Of a stretch of DNA of 8,549 nt, positions 1 to 5,891 are shown piece by piece. Below the pieces are notes generated by a model. The model was not told where the DNA came from and ran no database searches. It saw only the letters and a program-made list of their open reading frames with translations. The stretch is from contig JAIRNM010000260.1 of NCBI GenBank assembly GCA_031258055.1, forward strand, positions 1-8,549. Direction: 5' to 3'. Position 1 is the first letter of the stretch; the number at the start of each line of letters is the position of its first letter. Position numbers and translations under genes: made by a program. The DNA comes from Bifidobacteriaceae bacterium. GTDB lineage: Bacteria > Actinomycetota > Actinomycetes > Actinomycetales > WQXJ01.

Positions 1-597
1 CGGTCTTGAGGCCCAGTAGACGACCTCGGCGCCGAATTCCGTTTGAGCCACCGCTCCAGCTAGATAGCCGATTGTCCCGCCGCCAATGACCAACACTCGC
101 GCCCCGGCCAGCAGTTCAAGACGCTGCAGGCCCTTGTAGGCGATGGCCGTTGGCTCGACCAGTGCGATGTCTTCCAACCGAACCGATGGCGGCACCTTAT
201 GCGCCGAACGAGACGGGAAAGTGAACAGCTCGCTGAGCGCCCCACCTTGGCCGAATAGGCCGGTCTCCTGCCGGTTGGGGCATTGATGGTAGTTCCCCGA
301 GGCGCAAACCGGGCACTGCCAGCAGCCGTTGGTGCACTCGCCGACCACTAGATCTCCCACATTGAAGGAAGGGTCGTTGGTCTCAGCTACTACCGCGACC
401 CATTCGTGGCCCGGAGTAAAAGGCCACGTCGCTGTCCCGTTGCGGAGGTAGACCATGGTTCCATCGAGTAATTCCATGTCGGTAGCGCAGATGCCGACCC
501 TAAGCGGCGCCAGGACCAGTTGTCCAGGGTCGGCCACCGGCGGCGGGACATCTTCGAGGGTGAATTCGCCCGGCGCGGTGATGCTAACACGTAACAT
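1..597 (-). CDS. Zinc-dependent alcohol/polyol dehydrogenase (MDR superfamily), 3' part off the left edge
   Basis: The reading frame is open from the ATG at 597 to the window edge and gives the first 199 residues. Visible are the catalytic-zinc region GICATD (C37, D40) and GHE (H64, E65). The structural-zinc cysteines have the classic C-x2-C-x2-C-x7-C spacing (C92, C95, C98, C106). E148 lies in VEPTA, and the Rossmann glycine motif GGGTIG is at 172-177. These mark a zinc-binding, NAD(P)-linked medium-chain dehydrogenase of the sorbitol/threonine/glucose dehydrogenase type, which oxidises a hydroxyl of a sugar, polyol or similar alcohol in the cytoplasm. The start is supported by AAGGGG five bases upstream of the ATG. 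The gene is divergent from a Gfo/Idh/MocA oxidoreductase, which suggests a shared catabolic pathway. The substrate cannot be assigned, and about half of the protein (the rest of the NAD domain and the C-terminus) is outside the window. Confidence 0.9.
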   Translation of the reverse strand, partial: MLRVSITAPGEFTLEDVPPPVADPGQLVLAPLRVGICATDMELLDGTMVYLRNGTATWPFTPGHEWVAVVAETNDPSFNVGDLVVGECTNGCWQCPVCASGNYHQCPNRQETGLFGQGGALSELFTFPSRSAHKVPPSVRLEDIALVEPTAIAYKGLQRLELLAGARVLVIGGGTIGYLAGAVAQTEFGAEVVYWASRP

Positions 598-690
598 GTT
601 GTCCCCTTCGATCCAAGTAGACCGTCGCCCCATGACCAAAAAATGTCATATCATCATATCTTATGTAACCGCTGCCACAAGGAGGGAATC
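598..690. promoter_or_regulatory. Divergent promoter region with AT-rich near-palindrome
   Basis: This 93-bp gap separates the divergent dehydrogenase and oxidoreductase genes. Its centre (about 638-667) is strikingly AT-rich for this DNA. At 648-659 the sequence ATATCATCATAT is a near-palindrome, with 10 of 12 positions symmetric, and CATATC occurs twice (647-652 and 655-660). On the minus strand TATGAT (658-653) is a good -10 with TTGTGG (680-675) 16 bases upstream. The near-palindrome overlaps this -10, so one regulator could control both genes. The plus-strand promoter is less clear; TATCTT at 657-662 is one candidate. The Shine-Dalgarno AAGGAGGG at 679-686 serves the plus-strand gene. 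The promoter and operator assignments are inference from pattern only. Confidence 0.45.
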
Positions 691-1785
691 ATGCCCGCAG
701 CAGTCGGCTTGATTGGCGCCGGGGAGATAGCCGGCCAGTACCTCGACACCTTCGACCGGATCCCTGAACTGACGGTGGCCGCGATCGCGGACCTCGACTG
801 GGCGCGCGCCCAAAGCCTGGCTGCAGCGCACGGGGCGGAGGCGGTGTCGGTGGCGGAGCTGCTAGCCGACGAGCGGACCGAGATTGTTTTGAACTTGACT
901 GTGCCCGCCGCCCACGCGGAGGTATCTGCGCGCGTGCTGGCCTCCGACAAGCACCTGTGGACCGAGAAGCCCTTGTCTATCAGCTTGAGCGAGGCTGAAG
1001 CCATTTTGGCGCAAGCGGAAAGGGCGGGCCTGAGGATCGGTGCCGCGCCCGACACCTTCTTGGCCTGTGGCCTCCAAACCGCCATCGACGCAGCCCGTTC
1101 GGGTCGAATCGGACAAGTCTTTGGAGCCACGGCTTTGTGGGGAGCGGCCGGTCACGAACTGTGGCATCCGAGCCCGGAGTTCTACTACCAACTGGGCGGC
1201 GGACCCGTTCTGGACATGGGGCCTTACTATGTGACGGCGCTGGTCCAACTATTGGGCCCCGTCGCCAGGGTGCAAGCCCAGACGCTGACCACCGGTCGTC
1301 GCCGCTTCACCCGAAGCGGCAGCCCCATCGCAGTGGCCGTCCCAACCGCCGGGACGGCGATCTTGGAACACGTTGGGGGCGGCCTGTCGAATGTCAGCTT
1401 CAGCTTCGAGACCTGGGGGCGGGGCAACGATTCCTTTTTTGAGGCCTACGGCACCGAGGGCAGCCTCCGCTTACCCGACCCGAACCGGTTCGACGGCATC
1501 GGACTGGTCTACGAAGCGAACGGTGTGAGGACTTGCGAAGAGGAGGCGCAACGGCAATGGCGGCCGCTCGTCGAAACGGCTGGCTTTCGCCACGGCGGCC
1601 GCGGCGTTGGTGTTCTCGAGTTGTCCGATGCCGTCCGCCAGGGTCGCCCCCACCGTGCCGACGGGCATCTGGCCCTACACGTCCTCGAAGTGTTGACAGC
1701 GATCAACCGAGGCGGGGGAACCATCGCCACAACGGTGGAGGTCGCCCCGGTGCTTGCCCTACGGGATCTGCCGCCGCCTGCCTAG
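691..1785 (+). CDS. Gfo/Idh/MocA family NAD(P)-dependent oxidoreductase
   Basis: This 364-residue cytoplasmic oxidoreductase belongs to a family that usually oxidises or reduces sugars, inositols or sugar acids with NAD(P). The N-terminal Rossmann fold shows GAGEIAG at 9-15 and acidic residues D34/D36 at the end of the second strand, which favour NAD(H). The family signature EKP is at 92-94, with K93 the expected catalytic lysine. The C-terminal substrate domain contains APDTFL (119-124), GHELWHP (154-160) and the run GGGPVLDMGPYY (169-180), typical of one actinobacterial branch of the family. Length is normal. The start is the ATG at 691, because AAGGAGGG lies four bases upstream; an in-frame ATG at 643 lies inside the AT-rich promoter and has no ribosome site. 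The neighbours (divergent zinc dehydrogenase, downstream transaldolase-like enzyme) point to carbohydrate catabolism. The substrate is unknown. Confidence 0.9.
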   Translation: MPAAVGLIGAGEIAGQYLDTFDRIPELTVAAIADLDWARAQSLAAAHGAEAVSVAELLADERTEIVLNLTVPAAHAEVSARVLASDKHLWTEKPLSISLSEAEAILAQAERAGLRIGAAPDTFLACGLQTAIDAARSGRIGQVFGATALWGAAGHELWHPSPEFYYQLGGGPVLDMGPYYVTALVQLLGPVARVQAQTLTTGRRRFTRSGSPIAVAVPTAGTAILEHVGGGLSNVSFSFETWGRGNDSFFEAYGTEGSLRLPDPNRFDGIGLVYEANGVRTCEEEAQRQWRPLVETAGFRHGGRGVGVLELSDAVRQGRPHRADGHLALHVLEVLTAINRGGGTIATTVEVAPVLALRDLPPPA

Positions 1786-1824
1786 CCGCGGCACGTGGTG
1801 AAGCGTTGTGACGGGTCTGGCCGC

Positions 1825-1854
1825 TTGACATAGATGGGACAGTTCCGGTATATA
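1825..1854 (+). promoter_or_regulatory. Sigma70-type promoter of the transaldolase-like gene
   Basis: A perfect -35 box TTGACA (1825-1830) is followed after 18 bases by TATATA (1849-1854), a good -10. Transcription would begin near 1861, leaving a leader of about 48 bases before the ATG at 1909. This excludes the in-frame ATG at 1834 as the start, since it would lie upstream of the transcript. The promoter means the gene can be transcribed apart from the upstream oxidoreductase, whose stop is 123 bases before it. Confidence 0.65.
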
Positions 1855-1863
1855 CAAGTATAT
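1850..1863. promoter_or_regulatory. Palindromic operator ATATAC-AA-GTATAT over the -10 box
   Basis: ATATAC and GTATAT form a perfect 6+6 inverted repeat with a 2-bp centre. It overlaps the -10 element and the presumed transcription start, the usual position for a repressor site. The left arm read from 1848 is GTATATAC, which fits the GT-N-TA-N-AC pattern known for HutC-type GntR regulators. No regulator gene is in the window, so the link to GntR is only a suggestion. Confidence 0.5.
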
Positions 1864-1908
1864 GTCGGCGGCGAACTGGAGCTAGCTGTAAACCGGAGGA
1901 ATACGACG

Positions 1909-3249
1909 ATGAATTCTGTTGGTGACATCCCACACGGCCACAGCCGAGCCGCAGTCTCATACCCTCTGTCGGCGCTGGGGGCGGCGCCAGTGGCCGGGCA
2001 CGAGGCAGACGTGGCGCGAGCCCAGGCAACACACCTTGATCCGACTGACTTTGCCCTCTTGCGGTCGCACGTCAGGCATCTGGAGGTAACTCCGCGTTTC
2101 CGCGACGTGCTGGCCACCTTCCCAACACCGACGGGTCATACCCCTCCCGGTTTCCGCATTGAGACCGAGCTAAGGGCTGACGGGCTGTTGGAGATCGACC
2201 TTGTCCGGGATATCTCCTATGACTCTGATGGTGTGAAGCGGCCCACATCACTAGTCTTCTCCGCCGACAGCGCCAACCCATACGAAGTCTCCCCGGTCGC
2301 CCCGTTGCTGGGAAATCTGACCTGCAACCCCGGCATTGTCTACGATCTGTTTATCAACAACCCCGCCGCCAATGTCGACCACAGGTTCAACACCCGCGAA
2401 GAGGTCATCGCTGAACTCGGCCGTATTCTGGGTCCTGGTTGCGACGTGTCAGTCGAACTGAACAACCCCTTCGAAGAGGACTTCAACCGTCTGCTCGATG
2501 AAGCCGAAGAGTTCCGCCAGTTGCTCAGCCCGTATCGTCTAGTCGTCAAAGTGCCCCACACGGGGCCGGTCAACCGCGACAACGTTGGGCAGTTGCTTGG
2601 GGGCGACAAGCGGTTCCCCATCCGCCATGACGAGCCCGCCACCGGGGACGCTTTCCGGGGGCATAACCTGGCGCTCAAGCTCCGCGAGCATGGCTTCCGG
2701 ATCAACTACACGCTGATGTTCGAGCCTTGGCAAACCTCGCTCGCCTTGCAGGCCAAACCTACCTTCATCAACTCCTTCATTCGGCACCGTGCTTCCCAGT
2801 CGGCTGCGCTTAGACGGCTGACCAGCTTCTATGACGCTACGGAAGACCCCAGCTATTTGGCCGAGTTGCGCAATTATCTACTCGCGAACGACTACTTGGC
2901 CAGCGGCGAGGTCGACCGGCCGCTGTTGGACTGTTTGAAGATCGCGCGCGACTATCTGCGCTACCGGCACTTCGACGACGACTTTGGCCGCGACGGCCTT
3001 GATGGGGTTCGCCGGAACCTACGCTGGCTGAGGCAGTCTAACCTGCCCGACACCCGGCTTATCATCTGCTCAATGGAAGGCGACTACAACTACCCCGACA
3101 TCGACAATCTTCTGAACGACCCCGACTACGCGGACGTGATTGACCGCGTTGTCCTAACCGCAGAGCCAAACTACTTGGCCCGGTATACGTCGGCCAACCA
3201 AGTCATCTCCTACCAGCGCCGATTCATGAACGCGGCGGCTGGCAGCTAG
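1909..3249 (+). CDS. Transaldolase/fructose-6-phosphate aldolase superfamily protein with long N-terminal extension
   Basis: This 446-residue protein is recognisable as a Class I (Schiff-base) TIM-barrel enzyme of the TAL/FSA superfamily. ADSANP at 119-124 matches the first strand of transaldolase (catalytic D120). NLTCNPG (136-142) matches the TTNP motif (T138, N140). VSVEL at 181-185 supplies E183, equivalent to the catalytic glutamate of transaldolase B. LVVKVPHTG (211-219) holds the Schiff-base lysine K214. INYTLMF (265-271) and INSFIRHR (287-294) match the later strands, including the phosphate-side arginine region. Members typically have about 220 (FSA) or 320 (TalB) residues. Here about 115 residues precede the barrel, and the C-terminal region is longer too. 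The start at 1909 follows GGAGGA by eight bases and lies downstream of the promoter. The enzyme probably transfers or releases a dihydroxyacetone-type unit from a sugar, but the substrate is unknown. It may work with the two neighbouring dehydrogenases. Confidence 0.8.
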   Translation: MNSVGDIPHGHSRAAVSYPLSALGAAPVAGHEADVARAQATHLDPTDFALLRSHVRHLEVTPRFRDVLATFPTPTGHTPPGFRIETELRADGLLEIDLVRDISYDSDGVKRPTSLVFSADSANPYEVSPVAPLLGNLTCNPGIVYDLFINNPAANVDHRFNTREEVIAELGRILGPGCDVSVELNNPFEEDFNRLLDEAEEFRQLLSPYRLVVKVPHTGPVNRDNVGQLLGGDKRFPIRHDEPATGDAFRGHNLALKLREHGFRINYTLMFEPWQTSLALQAKPTFINSFIRHRASQSAALRRLTSFYDATEDPSYLAELRNYLLANDYLASGEVDRPLLDCLKIARDYLRYRHFDDDFGRDGLDGVRRNLRWLRQSNLPDTRLIICSMEGDYNYPDIDNLLNDPDYADVIDRVVLTAEPNYLARYTSANQVISYQRRFMNAAAGS

Positions 3250-3413
3250 AGATCGTCGCGGTTCGCTTCCGCGATGGGCCATTTGCTTCCATCGCTGTCG
3301 GTGATGTGTCGTTGGGCCGCTTTGGCCCGTTCGGCTACACCGTTCGGATAGTGCCGAAGGGCCGACTGCTCGTCTCCTGGGCCGATCTGGGCCTGATCGC
3401 GCTCGCGAACTAG
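3243..3413 (+). pseudogene. C-terminal fragment resembling alpha-glucan (glycogen) phosphorylase
   Basis: In the frame ending at the TAG at 3411-3413 the sequence reads as a coherent protein tail with segments EIVAVRFRDG, VSLGRFGPFGYTVRIVP and ADLGLIALAN. The GPFGYTVRxxP...ELGL pattern is what I recall for the extreme C-terminus of actinobacterial alpha-glucan phosphorylases of the GT35 type with an N-terminal DUF3417 domain. Only about 55 residues of a protein of some 800 are present. There is no start codon with a ribosome site, and the fragment begins in another frame just where the transaldolase-like gene stops. It is best seen as a remnant left by a deletion or rearrangement. The intact glycogen debranching gene glgX nearby makes an old glycogen-gene context plausible. 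The identification rests on a short motif. Confidence 0.5.
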
Positions 3414-3432
3414 AAGGCCTCGTGCTCGCAGA

Positions 3433-3558
3433 TCACAGTTCGGTGCCGCGCGGGACGATCCACTGGGCCAGTAGGCGGGGCTCCACGGACACTACGGCGT
3501 CGAAGTCGCTGTCGAAGTGGGCTACCACGAAGGTTCTGCTTGCTGTTGCGTCAGGCAC
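3433..3558 (-). pseudogene. VapC toxin remnant (C-terminal end of a PIN-domain ribonuclease)
   Basis: The frame ending at 3433 contains VVAHFDSDFDAVV and ends in AQWIVPRGTEL. This is the usual VapC ending (a xxHxDxDFDxI strand, then EWVVPRGSL). VapC toxins are PIN-domain RNases of about 130 residues with an acidic catalytic site. Here the first ~90-100 residues, including the N-terminal catalytic aspartate region, are absent. The sequence passes within a few dozen bases from the VapB stop to the last part of VapC. A GTG at 3558 could start a peptide of about 41 residues, which would have no complete active site. An internal deletion therefore removed most of the toxin. It lies directly downstream of the VapB gene, as expected for a vapBC operon. 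Confidence 0.65.
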
Positions 3559-3565
3559 ATGGTGT

Positions 3566-3811
3566 TCAACGCTGGGCTCCCACCGCCACGGTCGGATCCT
3601 CCAGGTCGCGAGCCATTCCCTCGCGCAGGCGGCGGACGTCTTCGTGCGCATCATGAGTGCGGACTGCCCGGCTCAAAGCCTCATCCACTGTGGCCTTCTT
3701 AGTGCCGGCGCCGAGCACCTCGCGTGTCTCGCGCAATGGGTCGTCATCGATGTTTATCAAAGTCCGGGCGATGTCGCCTCCTCCGAAACGTATGCGGTGG
3801 CCCCTGAGCAT
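3566..3811 (-). CDS. VapB-family antitoxin, probably decayed (expected ATG reads ATC)
   Basis: The conserved part reads ARTLINIDD, then TREVLGAGTKKATVDEAL, and ends in DLEDPTVAVGAQR. This is the standard layout of the short VapB antitoxins that pair with PIN toxins: an N-terminal DNA-binding strand, a GTKKATV helix, and a toxin-wrapping tail with DLxDP. In family members the protein starts as MARTxIxIDD. Here the codon in that position (3772-3770) is ATC, although a perfect GGAGG site lies seven bases upstream. The first available in-frame ATG is at 3811; it would add 13 residues (LRGHRIRFGGGD) that encode the old ribosome site and are not family-like. The start appears to have been lost by a G-to-C change after the partner toxin was deleted. 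The coordinates given use the upstream ATG; the ancestral gene is 3566-3772. Family assignment is firm, activity doubtful. Confidence 0.7.
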   Translation of the reverse strand: MLRGHRIRFGGGDIARTLINIDDDPLRETREVLGAGTKKATVDEALSRAVRTHDAHEDVRRLREGMARDLEDPTVAVGAQR

Positions 3812-3895
3812 ATATCAAGGGCCTGGAACGAGCGGGGACTGCCTCAACGCGTCATCGACACCTGTGCGCTGATCGCGCCGTCTTGGCGCCGGAGG

Positions 3896-4137
3896 GGAGA
3901 TGAGTCTTCTATCTCAGCGAGCTCAATCCACCGAAATAGAAATCCTGTCTCGTCCGGGGGTTTTTGCCGGATCGAGATAGCGATTCTGTCTTTGAGTGAT
4001 TTCCGTATGGCCTGGTCAGAGCCAAATCAGGGAGGGGTGGCGAGATGAAATGTCTATCTCGATGACCGTGGACCTTGAAACGAGATGAGTTTTCTATCTC
4101 GGCGAGTTTTGTCTATCGAGATAGTGATTCAATCTCC
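3896..4137. repeat. Six-copy array of a 21-bp imperfect palindrome
   Basis: Six related 21-bp elements begin at 3896, 3932, 3973, 4041, 4081 and 4117, separated by 15, 20, 47, 19 and 15 bases. The ideal form is CGAGATAG-N5-CTATCTCG. Three copies (3896, 4041, 4081) have a right arm matching CTATCTCG and a left arm ending in GA instead of AG. The other three (3932, 3973, 4117) have the left arm close to CGAGATAG and a changed right arm. The first pair (3896-3952) and last pair (4081-4137) align over 57 bases, about 41 identical, including the GCGAG that follows the first unit. The array fills most of the 3812-4180 gap, in which I see no gene. The copies could be binding sites for a dimeric protein, or a decayed repeat element. 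No function is assigned. Confidence 0.75.
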
Positions 4138-4168
4138 CGGTTGACTGGCCCAAGCCGCCCGAGGTGTG

Positions 4169-4196
4169 GCCGCCGGCGCGCTAGTGCGCCGACGGC
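4169..4196 (-). terminator. GC-rich hairpin across the glycosyltransferase stop codon
   Basis: Arms 4169-4179 and 4186-4196 pair over 10 of 11 positions (GCCGCCGGCGC against GCGCCGACGGC) around a 6-base loop that contains the minus-strand TAG at 4183-4181. A stable hairpin at a gene end suggests transcription termination, but there is no T-run after it on the minus strand. It could equally be a structure chosen by GC-rich coding sequence. Confidence 0.35.
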
Positions 4197-5835
4197 TTGG
4201 GGTGCCTGAGGCGGAGATGGCGGCGGCGTGTCGTTAGCCACGCCCAGGTGGGGCTGGTCAGGGCGAAGACAGCGGGCATGACCAGGTAGCGGTAGCGCGG
4301 CTGAACCTCGATGACCAAGTGAATCGCCGCGAAAGCGATGACGAAACAAGCCAGGAAAGCGGCCAGAGCAGTCCAGTGGCGGCGCCGGTTGATCAGCCAA
4401 ACGTCGGCCGCGGCGAGGATCACGATGGGCAAGAACAGCCCTCGTTCGGCTAGCACCAGATAGTGGCCCCAACTGAACTCCCCGGAACTCGGGACCTCAT
4501 AACGGTAGTGGCTGGAGAAGGACGGCCAATAAAGATAGGAACCTGATTCATTCAGCACCCACAGGCTGTTGATCTGGCGATCCAGAACCGAACGCCACGT
4601 CCGGGGGAGTTGGCGAATGTCGCGCTCAACTGCTCGGCGGGCTATCTGGCGGGCATCGGAATTGGGCGCCGGGCCGTAGGCGCCGATTTCAACCAGGTCC
4701 TGTCTGCCCTGGTCATAGGTCCCTTGCAAGCCGAAGACGAACTTCCATTCCGGCAGGTTGTTGGCGGCGCCAGCCGGGTTGACGCCGCTGGCGGCAATGG
4801 CGCTGGAGGTGGCGGCGCCAGCCGCGAAGTAGCAGCCGAGTGCCAAAGCGGCGGCGGCCATTGAGGCGGCCAGCGGCCGCCAGCTTCCCTTGGGCTGGCG
4901 CCTAATCAGCGGCGTTGCTAGAGCGGCGGCCACCAGCGCCAGACATACAACGATGCCGCTCGGCCGTGCCAGGTTGCCGACTTGCGCGACCAGCCCTCCC
5001 GCCGCGACTAGCGCCCAAGGACGCCAGCAGCGGCCACCGGCGGAGAAGGCCGATTGCCCGGCTGCTAAGGAACCGGCGCCCGGTTTGATCCTCGCCGTCG
5101 CGGCGGTGGAGGCGGCAGTGGCGAGGCGGTCGATCCCCGCGAGCACCATGTAGGCACCTAGATAGAGAAAGAAGGCTGAGGCGTGATCGTTGGTCAGTGC
5201 GATGCCTGCAAATAGGGGCTGGGATAAACCAGGTAAGCGGCAGCTGCGAAGAGCCCCGCCACAGCCGACCCAGTGATACGCCGAGCGATCAGGTAGACAA
5301 GCAGATTGGTCCCAGCCATGGCCAGGGCCCCGACCAGCACAAGCGGCGCCAATGATCCGCCGAACAGTTTGAGCATGAAGGCTTCATAGATGGCGAACGG
5401 CGTCTGATAGGCGAAGAAGTACCAGTAGGCGGTCTCATTGAAGCTGAGGTCGCCCGCGTTGATTGACTGAGCCGCTTGGTAAATGCTTAAGAAGTCCGAC
5501 TGCTGGTCAGTTGGCGGCAAGATAAGTATCACAATCGCCTTGACCGCGAAGAAGAGCGCGAATAGGCCGGTGGGGAGAATCCACTTCGGCAGGCCTAACG
5601 CACGCCAGAGCCTGAGGAAGCGAGCGCCGAAGAACCGCCAAACCGCCAAGCCCAAGGCGAGTCCAATGGCGGCGACCAACCACCACTTGGCGAACACCCG
5701 GCGCTCTGTGAAGCCAGTAGTTGCCAAGGCGATCGCCGCCAGAACCGCGCAAGCACTGATAGCCACGACCCAGCGGGCCACCCGTCCAAGGCCAGTCTCT
5801 TTCGCCCTGGTCCCATCGGGGTTCGTCATATTCAT
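4181..5835 (-). pseudogene. GT-C-type membrane glycosyltransferase (GT39/ArnT-like), frameshifted
   Basis: Two adjoining minus-strand frames make one polytopic membrane protein. The first (ATG 5835, stop at 5194) has hydrophobic segments near residues 22-42, 52-69 and 87-109, then TDQQSDF (109-115). This acidic motif after an early membrane segment is typical of GT-C enzymes, which use a polyprenyl-phosphate sugar donor. The second frame continues with GIALTNDHASAFFLYLGAY, more membrane segments, and EVQPRYRY near the end, a motif common in these proteins. The frames join if one C is added to the C4 run (GGGG at 5215-5218, plus strand): YPSP would then run into LFAGIALTND, giving about 551 residues. 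The acceptor is probably a cell-surface glycan or protein, but is unknown. The start lacks a strong ribosome site; TTG 5844 and ATG 5829 are alternatives. It follows glgX by 56 bases on the same strand. The shift could be real or a sequencing error. Confidence 0.75.
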
Positions 5836-5891
5836 CGCCGTCAATGCTAGACGGGATGATAGTCACAGAGTTCGCTCGGGCGTTTAGGCTC

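Noticed and set aside
643..690. Upstream ATG start for the Gfo/Idh/MocA gene
   Set aside because: It would translate the AT-rich promoter and the Shine-Dalgarno itself. The ATG at 691 has AAGGAGGG at the right distance, and the Rossmann fold starts just after it.
1834..1908. Upstream ATG start for the transaldolase-like gene
   Set aside because: It lies between the -35 and -10 boxes, so it would not be in the transcript. The ATG at 1909 has a good ribosome site.
3422..4048. Plus-strand open frame of 208 codons
   Set aside because: It lies opposite the vapBC remnant and runs through the palindrome array. It has no ribosome site and no family-like sequence; the opposite strand explains its first half.
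3896..4137. CRISPR array
   Set aside because: The repeats are diverged palindromes with uneven gaps (15, 20, 47, 19, 15 bases), shorter than usual spacers, and no cas gene is present.
3896..4196. Insertion-sequence ends or an integrated element
   Set aside because: No transposase or integrase piece, target duplication or long terminal inverted repeat can be seen around the array.
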